This document shows positions 53,432 through 62,433 of a stretch of DNA of 64,000 nt, in pieces. The notes beneath the pieces were generated by a model. That model searched no databases. It was not told the DNA's origin and was given only the letters and a program-made list of their open reading frames with translations. This DNA comes from Paenibacillus piscarius (GTDB lineage: Bacteria > Bacillota > Bacilli > Paenibacillales > Paenibacillaceae). How positions within the stretch are numbered: the first letter of the stretch is position 1; every line of letters begins with the position of its first letter. The DNA is taken from positions 35,825-99,824 of the forward strand of contig NZ_JAIEUI010000026.1 of the NCBI RefSeq assembly GCF_022234545.1. The letters run 5' to 3'. The translations under genes and the position numbers were made by a program.

Positions 53432-55210
53432 ATGAGCACGAAACCGGATATACCGCAGAAGGCATGGGCAGGCAAGCATTCACGTACAATAATCTACTCC
53501 CTTGCGGCGCTTCTGTGTCTTATACTCGCAGGAGGTGCATATTTATTGCTGCAGCCTAATAACGGCGTAACAGATGAGGTCTACAAGGGGCATGGCGGAA
53601 CGTTCAAGAACACGCTGGCCGAGATCGATACGCCTGATCCGAGTGTGATCTACAAGGATGGATATTATTATATGACCTTCACCCATAACGGAACAGATAT
53701 TATGGTGATGAAGTCGCTCACTCTGGATTTCCGCCAGGCGGAGCGGAAGGTCGTATGGTACCCGCCGGCGGAGACGGCCTATTCGGCGAATCTCTGGGCA
53801 CCTGAGCTGCAGTATATCCGGGGAAGCTGGTATATCTATTTTGCCGCAGATGACGGACGGAACGAGAACCACCAGATGTATGTGCTGCAAGCGGACAGCG
53901 GCGACCCGCTGGGCGGTTATACCTTCAAAGGCCAAGTCACCGACAGCAGCAACCGATGGGCAATCGACGGGCTGGCGATGGAGGTGGACGGGAAGCTGTA
54001 TTTCGTCTGGTCCGGCTGGGAAGGGGAGGTAAACGCTGCGCAGAATACCTATATTGCTCCAATGAGTGATCCGCTGACGATCAGCGGACCGCGGGTGCTG
54101 CTGAGCGAGCCGCTGCTTCCCTGGGAGCAGGCCGGAGGCCCGCCGTATATTAATGAAGGCCAGTCCGTGCTTCATCATAACGGCCGGGTCTTCATTGTAT
54201 ATTCCGGTGCGGGAAGCTGGACTCCCTATTACAGTCTGGGACTGCTTACGCTGAAGCCGGGCGGCAACCCGCTGGAGGCCGCAGACTGGATCAAGGGGGA
54301 ACAGCCGCTGCTGGCTATGGATGAAGCTGCCGGCGTCTACGGTCCGGGGCATAATTCATTCACGGTCTCGCCGGACGGAAGCGAGCAGTGGATCGTCTAT
54401 CATGCCACGAGCGGGGCGGATGACGGCTGGAACAACCGCAAGGCACGGGCCCAGCGGGTTAGCTGGAATGCTGACGGCCTGCCGGTCTTCGGCAAGCCGC
54501 TGCCTTTGAGTGAGGCTATACCGGTTCCCGCAGGCATGGGCGTGTTCCCGGCGGAAGCGGCCCTGCGCAGCGGCAACAAGCTGGAATTCCCGTCCCTGCC
54601 GTCCACGGTGGACAGCAAGGTCCCGCTGCTGGTGCATTATGTGAATCCGGGCGGAGAACCGGCCGGGGCGGCAGTCTCGGTGAATGGGGCGGCACCGGCG
54701 GCGCTTCCACTGCCGCCATCCGGCGAGGGCCAGACCGGTTATGGTTATCTGAGCCTGCCGTTCACAGCCGGGAAGAATACAGTAGCCATAGAGCTGCCCG
54801 AGGGTGCTGGGGCAGAAGTGAAGGCGATTGAAATTCCGCGATATGAAGGCGAAGCCCAGGCCATGGAGGGGAACGCTGCGGCAGAGGATAATCCCTTTGC
54901 CTCGGGCGGGGCAGCGGCTGTCTTAAGCGGCAGCGGAGCTGCGCTGAAGTTCAGCCATCTTCAGGTCCCGCATAGCGGAACCTACACGGTCCTGGTGGCG
55001 GTGATGAATGCTTCGCCGGATGCGAAGCTGGAGCTGAAGGTGAACGGTGGTGCGAAGAAGGGCTATTCTCCCCTTCCGCAGGAACGCAATCAGCCCTCCC
55101 TCTGGCAGCTGGAGCTGAAATTACAGAGGGGGACGAATGAGATCATGCTTTTTGACAGACAAGGCAGCTTCAGTATAGATTATATGGATATATGGCAGAA
55201 GAGTGAATGA
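53432..55210 (+). CDS. Membrane-anchored GH43-type glycosidase
   Basis: 592 aa; ATG 53432 follows GGGGAGGGAAGCAG. An N-terminal uncleaved membrane anchor (about residues 20-41) places the enzyme outside the membrane. The five-bladed propeller of GH43 begins TPDPSVIYKDGYYYMTFT, with Asp69 as base. Asp179 in AIDGLAMEVDG is the pKa modulator and Glu242 in YINEGQSV the acid. These suit arabinan- or xylan-type substrates. From about residue 395 comes a beta-rich C-terminal part that resembles a carbohydrate-binding module (VAVMNASPDAKLELKVN, FSIDYMDIWQK). It overlaps the next gene's longest frame by 4 bases, so it belongs to the transporter operon. Confidence 0.87.
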   Translation: MSTKPDIPQKAWAGKHSRTIIYSLAALLCLILAGGAYLLLQPNNGVTDEVYKGHGGTFKNTLAEIDTPDPSVIYKDGYYYMTFTHNGTDIMVMKSLTLDFRQAERKVVWYPPAETAYSANLWAPELQYIRGSWYIYFAADDGRNENHQMYVLQADSGDPLGGYTFKGQVTDSSNRWAIDGLAMEVDGKLYFVWSGWEGEVNAAQNTYIAPMSDPLTISGPRVLLSEPLLPWEQAGGPPYINEGQSVLHHNGRVFIVYSGAGSWTPYYSLGLLTLKPGGNPLEAADWIKGEQPLLAMDEAAGVYGPGHNSFTVSPDGSEQWIVYHATSGADDGWNNRKARAQRVSWNADGLPVFGKPLPLSEAIPVPAGMGVFPAEAALRSGNKLEFPSLPSTVDSKVPLLVHYVNPGGEPAGAAVSVNGAAPAALPLPPSGEGQTGYGYLSLPFTAGKNTVAIELPEGAGAEVKAIEIPRYEGEAQAMEGNAAAEDNPFASGGAAAVLSGSGAALKFSHLQVPHSGTYTVLVAVMNASPDAKLELKVNGGAKKGYSPLPQERNQPSLWQLELKLQRGTNEIMLFDRQGSFSIDYMDIWQKSE

Positions 55211-55254
55211 GCCGGGAGATTCATAGACGGGAAGCAAGACGGGGGCTTACTCAT

Positions 55255-56568
55255 ATGAGAGATACTAGCTGCAAGACCGGATACAGACGTATTAAACTGA
55301 GTGCGCTTTCAATTCTGCTGATGGTACTGCCGCTGCTGGGCGGGTGTGGTGCAGAGAAGAAGGAGACGCCGCTGGCACCTGCTGTCCAGCCGGTGACTCT
55401 CGAATACTGGACCCCGTTCAGTGGGGGAGACAATATCTTCATGACCAAGCTGGTGGAGCAGTTCAACAAGGAGCATCAGGACATCCGGATCGATCAGATC
55501 AACTCCCGGCTGGATGATTACTATTCCCGGCTGCGGACAGCCATTCTGTCCGGCAATGCCCCGGATCTGGCTATTATTCATGCTACCAATCTCCCGCAGT
55601 TCGTGCAGAACGGTTATATAGAGCCCCTTGACGGATTGGCTGCGGAGACGGGCCTGGATTGGGGCCAGTTCAGCACCAAAATTGCCGAATCCACAGTCTA
55701 CGGAGGCGCTCATTACGCGGTACCTCTGGATACGCATACCCTGGTGCTCTACTATAATAAGAAATATTTAAGAGCGGCCGGGCTGCTGGATGCAGCGGAT
55801 AAACCAGTGATCGGCCGGGGAGAGCAGGGCTTTACCGCATTTCTGCAAAAGCTGAAGCAATCCGTTCCGCCCGGTGTCGCGCCACTGGCTCTGCCCAGCA
55901 CACGGATTGATTCCGTGTGGTTGTGGTGGAGCCTGTACAATCAGATCGGGGGCGGCGGCGTCTTTTATAATCCGGACGGCACTAAGGCGGTCTTCAATAA
56001 TAAGGCATCGCTACAGGCGCTGGAGTTCGTCAACAGTCTGTACCAGCGGGAGCTGATTCCGCCGGGGATCAATGATGCCTTCAAGCTGTTCTATGACGGG
56101 GAGGCAGCGGTGCTGATTACCGGGGTATGGGGAACGGGCGCTTTTGAGAAGGCTGAGAAGCTGGAGCTCGGTGTTGTGCCGGTTCCGGTCATCTATGATC
56201 ATCCGGCAGTCTGGGGAGATTCGCATACGCTGGCGGTTCCGGCCCAAAGTGAGATGAGTGCGGAGAAACGGAGGGCGGCGATGGTTTTTGCCCGCTGGGC
56301 CGTGGAGCACGGGGTGATGTGGGCGGAGGCGGGCCATGTCCCAAGCTCCCGGAAGGTTGTGGAGAGCGGGGCGTACTCCGCGCTGAAATTCCGCAGTGAC
56401 TATGCGAATACCGCCAACTCCGTAGTCTATTGGCCGCGGAATGTGAAGCAGTGGAGTATTAATGAAGAGATTATCCGGCAGTTTGAGCGGATGATCTATA
56501 AGGAGCAAAGTCCGGCGCAGGCGCTGCAGCAGGCGGAGGACAGCATCAACCTTCAACTGAAGAAATGA
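55255..56568 (+). CDS. Second sugar-binding lipoprotein in the operon
   Basis: 437 aa from ATG 55255, which has GGGGG at 9 bases and gives a normal signal peptide (MRDTSCKTGYRR, hydrophobic core, lipobox LLGGC). The earlier in-frame ATG 55207 overlaps the GH43 stop (ATGA) and would add 16 residues; it cannot be excluded. LEYWTPFSGGDNIFMTKLVEQFN and LSGNAPDLAIIHATNLP show a MalE/UgpB-type family 1 binding protein, recognisably related to the one at 50289 (WSPFSGSD versus WTPFSGGD). It may widen the sugar range of the same permeases or feed the sensor kinase that follows. Confidence 0.88.
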   Translation: MRDTSCKTGYRRIKLSALSILLMVLPLLGGCGAEKKETPLAPAVQPVTLEYWTPFSGGDNIFMTKLVEQFNKEHQDIRIDQINSRLDDYYSRLRTAILSGNAPDLAIIHATNLPQFVQNGYIEPLDGLAAETGLDWGQFSTKIAESTVYGGAHYAVPLDTHTLVLYYNKKYLRAAGLLDAADKPVIGRGEQGFTAFLQKLKQSVPPGVAPLALPSTRIDSVWLWWSLYNQIGGGGVFYNPDGTKAVFNNKASLQALEFVNSLYQRELIPPGINDAFKLFYDGEAAVLITGVWGTGAFEKAEKLELGVVPVPVIYDHPAVWGDSHTLAVPAQSEMSAEKRRAAMVFARWAVEHGVMWAEAGHVPSSRKVVESGAYSALKFRSDYANTANSVVYWPRNVKQWSINEEIIRQFERMIYKEQSPAQALQQAEDSINLQLKK

Positions 56569-56588
56569 CTGTAAGGAGCAAGGGGGAG

Positions 56589-58406
56589 ATGCGGTTGAAA
56601 TCCTTTCGCGGCTGGTTCAGGAATCTGGCGCTTGCGCGCAAGCTTATTCTTATCAATGTCGTGTTCATCGTGCTTCCGCTGGGACTGATGGGCTATTTCG
56701 CCTTTGCCCGTTTCACGGATACGACGGAGCGCAAGGTAGGTGATTATCAGCTCCAGACGCTGAAGCAGCTTACCCTGAATATCGATACCTATATGAATGA
56801 GCTGAACCGGCTGACCGTGATGCCCTATCAATATCCCAAGGTCACTGAGTATCTGGCCACGAAGCGTGCTCCCGGCGAACCCCTGACGCTGGATGAGATC
56901 AGCGGACTCAACAGCTTCGTCACCCAGGTGTTTCTGAACGGCCGGGTCGATATTCTGGGCGTATCCCTGTATGGCACGGGCGGAGCTTCCTATGTGGTCA
57001 TGCCGGAGAGCCAGTATGTCACGACCTACAGGCTGGATGAGAATGTGAGCTGGCTGAATAAGTTCAAGGGTCATTATGGACAGCCGGTGTATGTTGCCAC
57101 GCATGATCTAAGGTCCAGCGGCGGAAATGTATATCAGGCCTTCTCCATCGTAAGGGAGCTGCGCAGCTTCGATGACGGCGTCACGCTCGGGTACATTGTC
57201 ATTGATGTGGACCCCAAGTTCATCCGTGAGATTCTGTCCAAGGTCACGCTGAACCCCCAGGAGCTGCTGTACATTACGGATGATTCCGGCAACCTGGTTA
57301 CCGGCAAGGATCACGGAATTCCGCAGGGAGTAGCTGATGGTTCCATCAGCAGAACGGGCGAAGGGGTCAGCCATGTGAAGTCCGGGGGCGAAGGGCTGCT
57401 GGTCGCGCATGTCACCTCAGAGGTGACCGGCTGGACCACCGTGGGCGTTGTGCCGGTGTCCGGCCTGATGAAGGATACCGAGCTGCTGCGCACGTATCTT
57501 ATTCTCATTGGCGTAATCTGTGTCGGCTTGGCCCTGCTGCTGTATGTGTTCATCGCCTACCGGATCACCCAGCCGCTGCGCAAGCTGAGCCGGCTGATGC
57601 GCAGCGTTGAGCGCGGCGATCTGAGCCAGGCCTTTCCGGTGAGCAGTACGGATGAGGTGGGGCTGCTGGGCCATTCGTTTAACGGCATGATTGCCAAGCT
57701 CAGCGAGCTGGGGTATCTCCTCTATGAGACGGAAATCCGCGAGAAGGATGCGCAGATTGCCGCGCTGCAGAGCAAGATTAATCCGCATTTTCTGTACAAT
57801 ACACTGGGCTCGATCAGCATGTACGCCGAGCTTGAGGGCAGCCCGGAGATTATCACCATGTCCAACAACCTGAGCAAGCTGCTGCGTTACAGTCTGAGCG
57901 GGCGCAAGGAGCAGGTGACGCTGCAGGATGAGCTGGATCATGTAGGCGGCTATATGGCCATCCAGCAGATGCGCTATGAGGAACGGATTCAATTCACGAT
58001 GAATATTGAGCCCTCTCTGCTGGATTGTAAGGTCATTCCGCTGATGATCCAGCCGCTGGTCGAGAATGCGATTAATCATGCGTTGGACCAGGGGGTGGGC
58101 CGGGGCGTGATTACACTGACCGCAGACAGCAGCAATCAGGTGCTTACCATTACGGTTGAGGATGACGGCATCGGCATGAATGCGGAGGCGCTGGAGGCGC
58201 TCCGGCTGCATCTGCGGAATACGGAGGAGCTTGGCGGGCGCTCCGGCAACGGGCTGCTGAATGTCCACCGCCGGATCGTGCTGCATTACGGGGAGGAATA
58301 CGGCCTCTCACTGGAGAGTATGCCGTATCAGGGCTTCAAGGCTATGCTGAAGCTGCCGGTCATTCATTATCAGGGCAGAGCAAGGGAGGATGACGGGGTT
58401 GCCTAA
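56589..58406 (+). CDS. YesM-like sensor histidine kinase
   Basis: 605 aa from ATG 56589, with AAGGAG at 10 bases; ATG 56565 overlaps the previous stop and has no site. Membrane segment near 18-40, extracytoplasmic Cache-like sensor (about 45-290), second membrane segment near 300-322, HAMP (RITQPLRKLSRLMRSVERGDL), then a His_kinase domain with the phospho-accepting His400 in SKINPHFLYNTLGSI. The ATPase domain has the N box MIQPLVENAINHALDQG and G1 VEDDGIGMN. It belongs to the LytS/YesM family and should phosphorylate the regulator encoded next, in response to a sugar ligand or the nearby binding protein. Confidence 0.93.
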   Translation: MRLKSFRGWFRNLALARKLILINVVFIVLPLGLMGYFAFARFTDTTERKVGDYQLQTLKQLTLNIDTYMNELNRLTVMPYQYPKVTEYLATKRAPGEPLTLDEISGLNSFVTQVFLNGRVDILGVSLYGTGGASYVVMPESQYVTTYRLDENVSWLNKFKGHYGQPVYVATHDLRSSGGNVYQAFSIVRELRSFDDGVTLGYIVIDVDPKFIREILSKVTLNPQELLYITDDSGNLVTGKDHGIPQGVADGSISRTGEGVSHVKSGGEGLLVAHVTSEVTGWTTVGVVPVSGLMKDTELLRTYLILIGVICVGLALLLYVFIAYRITQPLRKLSRLMRSVERGDLSQAFPVSSTDEVGLLGHSFNGMIAKLSELGYLLYETEIREKDAQIAALQSKINPHFLYNTLGSISMYAELEGSPEIITMSNNLSKLLRYSLSGRKEQVTLQDELDHVGGYMAIQQMRYEERIQFTMNIEPSLLDCKVIPLMIQPLVENAINHALDQGVGRGVITLTADSSNQVLTITVEDDGIGMNAEALEALRLHLRNTEELGGRSGNGLLNVHRRIVLHYGEEYGLSLESMPYQGFKAMLKLPVIHYQGRAREDDGVA

Positions 58407-60042
58407 AATATTGATTGTTGACGATGAATCGGTCTTCCGCAAAGGATTGCGCAAAATGATCACCAGCCTGGATGGCGGCTGGGAGGTGGTCGGTGAAGCC
58501 AGGGACGGCTATGACGCGCTCGACAAGCTGGCTGAGCTGTCTCCGGAGGTGCTGCTCACCGATATCCGTATGCCGCGGATGGACGGTATCCAGCTGCAGC
58601 AATTGGCTGCGGGACGCTTCAAGGATCTCATGACCGTCGTGGTCAGCGGTTATGATGAATTCGCCTATGTACAGCAGTCCATGCGCCAGGGGGCGAAGGA
58701 TTACCTGATGAAGCCGGTGGAACGCCAGGAGCTGGGCCGGGTGCTGGAGCGTCTGGGACGAGAGCTGGCCGAGCGTCACACGCAGCCTGCGAACAGCGGT
58801 CAGCCGTGGCAGGTACAGCCCGTGCTGAAACGGCATGTGGCCGGTCATCTGGCCGATAGTCTGCTGAAGGGCAAGACGGAAGATAGCGATTTGCGGCTGC
58901 TGCGTGAGCTGGGCTTCGCCTTCAATCATCCCTATTTCATCTGCATGGTCATCAAGCTGGATAAGCATTCCGTACAGAAAGAGCGCTATCAGCGGGGAGA
59001 TGCCTCGTTGTTCCTCCTGTATATCCAGCAGGTCGTCCAGGAGATGATCGATCGCCAGGCCGTTGGGATAAGCTTCGTGCAGTCGGATACCGAGGTGGTC
59101 GCCCTGCTGAATACAGCAGATCCGCAGCATTCCCTGTCGGCACCTGGAGCACTCGGGGACCTGATCCGCAGGCAGATCCGTTCCTTATCTAATCTGACGG
59201 TGACAATCGGGGTCAGCAATCCGGCAGAAGGGCTGTCAGGCATCCCAAGAGCCTACAACGAGGCTGGTATTGCCCTTCTGTACCGGTTGATCGAAGGCGG
59301 TGACAAGCTGCTGGATTATGCCAAAATGAAGCAGCGCCCCAACGAAGGCAGCAGCCCCCTGAAATGGTCCTGGGAGCTGCTGGAGAAGTCGATTACCGGG
59401 GGAAGGGGGGCCGGCATCGGCCCGATTGTGGAGCATATGATCGAGGAGCTGTGCAGCACGGCTGAATCCCCCGAGAGCATTCACCAGCAAATCTGCAAGC
59501 TGCTGCTGTACTACTATGAATTGTCCGAGGAGCTTGGGGTTACCGAAGCGTGGCTGGGCACGAAGGATATCCGCAAAGTTCTGTTCGATGTGTGCAGCCT
59601 GTCCTCACGGCAGGAGCTGGCTGAGAAATGCCGGGGGCTGCTGCTGGGCCTGACGGGATGTATTGCGAAATCCAGGGAGGCAAAAGATATTGATCCGGTC
59701 ACCGCTGCCCAGCGCTACATTTCGCAGCATTACCATCATCCGCTGAGTCTTAAGGAGGTGGCCGACAAAGTATATTTGAACCCGGTGTATTTCAGCAATC
59801 TGTTCAAGCAGAAGACCGGCGTCACCTTTAGCGAATTTGTCACCCAGATCCGCATGGAGGAGGCCCGCCGGAAGCTGGCCTTCACCGGGGAGAAGATCAG
59901 CAGAATCGCTGAGGAGACGGGCTTCGGCAACGTGCGCCACTTCAACCGAGTGTTCAAGAACTGCAGCGGCCTTTCGCCCAAAGCGTACAGGGACAGCTCG
60001 CGCAGGATGCAGGCGACATCTATGAATAGCCAAGACAGATAA
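58399..60042 (+). CDS. YesN-like response regulator, AraC-type output
   Basis: 547 aa from TTG 58399: AAGGGAGG (58382-58389) is 9 bases upstream, whereas ATG 58390 touches the ribosome site. It overlaps the kinase gene by 8 bases, so the two are coupled. The receiver domain has Asp8/Asp9 and phospho-acceptor Asp55 in LLTDIRMPRMDG, plus Lys in DYLMKPVE. A long middle region (about 135-430) is typical of YesN-type proteins. The C-terminal AraC helix-turn-helix pair (about 435-535) contains SLKEVADKVYLNPVYFSNLFK and ISRIAEETGFGNVRHFNRVFK. It likely activates the upstream transporter/GH43 operon, as its place downstream of the genes suggests. Confidence 0.93.
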   Translation: MPKILIVDDESVFRKGLRKMITSLDGGWEVVGEARDGYDALDKLAELSPEVLLTDIRMPRMDGIQLQQLAAGRFKDLMTVVVSGYDEFAYVQQSMRQGAKDYLMKPVERQELGRVLERLGRELAERHTQPANSGQPWQVQPVLKRHVAGHLADSLLKGKTEDSDLRLLRELGFAFNHPYFICMVIKLDKHSVQKERYQRGDASLFLLYIQQVVQEMIDRQAVGISFVQSDTEVVALLNTADPQHSLSAPGALGDLIRRQIRSLSNLTVTIGVSNPAEGLSGIPRAYNEAGIALLYRLIEGGDKLLDYAKMKQRPNEGSSPLKWSWELLEKSITGGRGAGIGPIVEHMIEELCSTAESPESIHQQICKLLLYYYELSEELGVTEAWLGTKDIRKVLFDVCSLSSRQELAEKCRGLLLGLTGCIAKSREAKDIDPVTAAQRYISQHYHHPLSLKEVADKVYLNPVYFSNLFKQKTGVTFSEFVTQIRMEEARRKLAFTGEKISRIAEETGFGNVRHFNRVFKNCSGLSPKAYRDSSRRMQATSMNSQDR

Positions 60043-60045
60043 TCC

Positions 60046-60062
60046 GGACCGAAAGCCGGTCC
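60046..60062. terminator. Short hairpin between convergent genes
   Basis: GGACCG, loop AAAGC, CGGTCC just after the yesN-like stop and ahead of the convergent hisS end. No T-run on either strand, so termination is uncertain. Confidence 0.3.
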
Positions 60063-60183
60063 AGTAGCATAGAGCTTTATCACGAGCAGCCCCAGCGTGA
60101 CGGAAATCCTGCACAAAGTGCAACATTCGGTGCTCATAAGCCGACAGCATCCATATTTCAAGGCAGCGGAGGAACGCATAGGC

Positions 60184-60219
60184 TGACTCTGAATTACCTA
60201 GTTATGACTCAGAATTACC
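60184..60219. repeat. 21-bp spaced duplication of the hisS 3' end
   Basis: TGACTCTGAATTACC (60184) and TGACTCAGAATTACC (60205) are 21 bases apart. The duplication keeps the frame, so a second stop codon sits 21 bases beyond the stop of the minus-strand gene. Confidence 0.6.
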
Positions 60220-61492
60220 CGGCAGTCACCCGAATCGTCTGCTCCAATGAAACCAGCTGCTCGCTGCCCTGCTCCATATCTTTCAGCCGCAGCTTCTGTG
60301 CAGCGGCTTCGCTTTCACCAATCATGATCACGTAGCGGATGCCTTTGACGCTGGCTGCGGCCAGCGTCTTTTTGAGCTTGCGCAAGCCGCTGTCCACGGT
60401 GGCCCGGATACCGGCCGACCGCAGCGCAGCAGCAGCGACGAGAGCCTGCGGCATATATCCGCCGATCGGAACGATCAGCACACCGGAGCGGTCTGCCGGT
60501 TCTGCCGGGCGTTCGCCCAGCAGGGCCATGATCGACTCCATCCCGAAGGAGATTCCTACAGTGGGGTATTCGATATCGTCACGCCCGACCAGCTTGCCGA
60601 TAATCGCGTCATATCTGCCGCCGCCGCCCAGACTGGACGTATAAGCGCCTGTGGCATCAAAGATTTCGTATACAGTCCCCGTATAGAACGACAGCCCGCG
60701 CGACAGAAAAGGATCGAAGACGCACACCTCCGCAAGGCCAACCGCATCAATCAGCTGCTGCAAGGCTTGTACTTCGAGCGTGCCCGGCAGCCCTTCCAGC
60801 TTATACCGCTCCACCAGTTCCGTGAACCGCGGGTTCACCAGCTCCAGCAGCTCCGCGATCAGCGTAACCGTCTCAGTGGTCAGCTGTTTGTCTGTCAGCT
60901 CAGCCAGCACCCCGCCGCTGCCGATCTTAGCCAGCTTGTCGAGGGTCAGCATCACCGAGAGCTGCTCACCTAGCGGAACGCCGACCGCTGTCAGAATCTC
61001 GCCGAGGAATCGGCGGTTGTTCCACTTCAGCACTACCGGAATTTCCAGTCTGCTGAACACCTCTGCCGCGAGCTGCATCAGCTCGGCTTCCGCCTGCGGA
61101 CCGGCAATCCCGACGACATCGGCGTCGCATTGCAGGAATTCGCGCAGGCGGCCTTTTTTGACCGGACCATCGCGGAACACCTTGCCGATCTCATACCGCC
61201 GGTACGGGAATTCAATCCCCGGATTCAAGGCAATCACCTTGGCAAAAGGAATCGTCAGATCGTAACGCAGCCCTAGCCTGCGCCCGCCCTGATCAGCCAG
61301 CTGGTACATTTCGCGCAGAATCTCATCGCCCCCGGCGTATTTGGAGGTCAGCAGCTCCAGCTCATTCAGCAGGGTCGTATCCATCGATTCGAAGCCGTAC
61401 AGCTCGAACAGCTCCTGCAGCGTAGTCCGCACCTTCTGGCGGATGGCCTGTTCCCGGCCGAAGTAATCATAGGTTCCTTTAATATTTTGCAT
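60215..61492 (-). CDS. hisS: Divergent histidyl-tRNA synthetase
   Basis: 425 aa, minus strand, ATG at 61490-61492, with a GGGAGC-type site upstream. Class II synthetase signatures are intact. Motif 1 lies near residue 50. RYDLTIPFAKV comes near 77. Motif 2 is YEIGKVFRDGPVKKGRLREFLQ near 101-123. The histidine-binding RGLSFYTGTVYEIF near 258 and motif 3 GISFGMESIMALL near 312 follow, then a C-terminal anticodon-binding domain. Motif 2 followed by QCDADVVG resembles archaeal/eukaryotic-type HisRS more than the usual Bacillus form (RQFHQ). No aspS neighbour is seen, unlike the usual Firmicute hisS-aspS pair. HisZ is unlikely, since HisZ lacks the RGL-YYTG motif. A second, divergent HisRS is the best reading. 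Expression is likely attenuated by the leader upstream. Confidence 0.85.
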   Translation of the reverse strand: MQNIKGTYDYFGREQAIRQKVRTTLQELFELYGFESMDTTLLNELELLTSKYAGGDEILREMYQLADQGGRRLGLRYDLTIPFAKVIALNPGIEFPYRRYEIGKVFRDGPVKKGRLREFLQCDADVVGIAGPQAEAELMQLAAEVFSRLEIPVVLKWNNRRFLGEILTAVGVPLGEQLSVMLTLDKLAKIGSGGVLAELTDKQLTTETVTLIAELLELVNPRFTELVERYKLEGLPGTLEVQALQQLIDAVGLAEVCVFDPFLSRGLSFYTGTVYEIFDATGAYTSSLGGGGRYDAIIGKLVGRDDIEYPTVGISFGMESIMALLGERPAEPADRSGVLIVPIGGYMPQALVAAAALRSAGIRATVDSGLRKLKKTLAAASVKGIRYVIMIGESEAAAQKLRLKDMEQGSEQLVSLEQTIRVTAG

Positions 61493-61529
61493 CTTAAGCA
61501 GCTCCCTTGTGGTTGAATTCCGGTAAAAT

Positions 61530-61562
61530 AAAAAACGCGCCGGACCCCATGGTCCTGCGCGC
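61530..61562 (-). terminator. Intrinsic terminator within the hisS leader
   Basis: On the minus strand GCGCGCAGGACC pairs with GGTCCGGCGCG, followed by six T and more T after one A, 30 to 40 bases before the hisS start. Placed inside the leader it would act as an attenuator. Confidence 0.75.
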
Positions 61563-61715
61563 TTATCTATGCCGCAGGGAGGTCGAACGCGAAATGCGCT
61601 AGCCCTCCCTGAATGAATTCAGGTGTGCTAACGCTGCTTGTGATGATGAAGCTGATTCGTTATGATGGACAAGCGGTTCATAGGAATCAATTCCCTTCCG
61701 GCTGGATTACTGCAC
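61563..61715 (-). promoter_or_regulatory. Structured hisS leader, T-box-like candidate
   Basis: Between promoter and terminator on the minus strand lie CCTGAA/TTCAGG and GGAAT/ATTCC hairpins, a GCTT...AAGC hairpin whose loop carries CATCATCAC (His codons, 61636-61652 on the plus strand), and an 8-bp stem CAGGGAGG/CCTCCCTG (61575-61611). CCTGCG from the last arm could instead pair with CGCAGG of the terminator, giving a switch. A T-box for tRNA-His would need AGGGTGGNACCGCG; here the site reads AGGGAGGGCTAGCGC, so a canonical T-box is not shown. Confidence 0.5.
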
Positions 61716-61744
61716 ATTATAGCGGATGGGGAGCAGCGGCGCAA
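61716..61744 (-). promoter_or_regulatory. Sigma-A-type promoter of hisS
   Basis: On the minus strand TTGCGC (61739-61744) and TATAAT (61716-61721) are separated by 17 bases. It drives the leader and hisS; it lies head to head with the HD-protein gene. Confidence 0.75.
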
Positions 61745-61776
61745 GACTAATATTTTTTGGCAGAGGAGCTATTATA

Positions 61777-62433
61777 ATGAAGGATACAGAGCTGATTAGA
61801 GCAGCGGAGCATTTCGCGCAGGAGCAATTGGGCCAGGATGCGACCGGCCATGACTGGTTCCATACGAACCGGGTACGGAATACGGCCGCGCTGATTGCCG
61901 GGATGGAAGGGGCCAATGTAGTGATCTGCACTGTCGCCGCCCTGCTGCATGATGTGGCTGACGAGAAGCTGAATCCCTCCAAGGAAGCGGGGCTGCTCAA
62001 GGTGAGTGACTGGCTGGAGGAGCATCTGCCGGATGAAGCAGCGTGTAAGCATATTATGGAGATTATTGCGACGATGTCCTTCAGCGGCGGAGGGGGCGAA
62101 CCGATGTCAACGCTGGAAGGGCAGGTCGTCCAGGATGCGGACCGTCTGGATGCGCTGGGAGCCATCGGGATAACGCGGACCATGGTTTTTTCGGGAGCCA
62201 AGGGCCGGCCGGTCTACGATCCGGCGATCCCTCCGCGTGACGAATCGCTGCAGCAGGAATACCGGGACTATTCCAAGGGAACGGCGGTTAATCATTTTTA
62301 TGAGAAGCTATTGAAGCTCAAGGACCTGATGAACACGGCTTACGGCAAGCAGCTGGCTGAGGAGCGGCATCAGTTCATGCTGGATTTCCTGGAGCAATTC
62401 TATAAGGAATGGAATCAAGGGGGCATACAATGA
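61777..62433 (+). CDS. HD-domain phosphohydrolase
   Basis: 218 aa from ATG 61777, with AGAGGAG at 8 bases; the frame extends 17 codons upstream through the hisS promoter and is not used. The HD metal site is clear: His in GHDWFHTNRVRN near 28, HD in ALLHDVADEK near 66, and Asp in VVQDADRLDALGAIG near 122. Members of this YedJ-like group are metal-dependent phosphohydrolases of nucleotides or related compounds. It overlaps the helicase gene by 4 bases (ATGA), so the two are coupled. The substrate is unknown. Confidence 0.88.
   Translation: MKDTELIRAAEHFAQEQLGQDATGHDWFHTNRVRNTAALIAGMEGANVVICTVAALLHDVADEKLNPSKEAGLLKVSDWLEEHLPDEAACKHIMEIIATMSFSGGGGEPMSTLEGQVVQDADRLDALGAIGITRTMVFSGAKGRPVYDPAIPPRDESLQQEYRDYSKGTAVNHFYEKLLKLKDLMNTAYGKQLAEERHQFMLDFLEQFYKEWNQGGIQ

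Noticed and set aside
60215..61492. HisZ regulatory subunit
   Set aside because: The histidine-binding RGLSFYTG motif and a C-terminal anticodon-binding domain are present, and no hisG is nearby.
61563..61715. Confident T-box riboswitch call
   Set aside because: The expected AGGGTGGNACCGCG core is not matched (AGGGAGGGCTAGCGC), so only a T-box-like or attenuator leader is reported.
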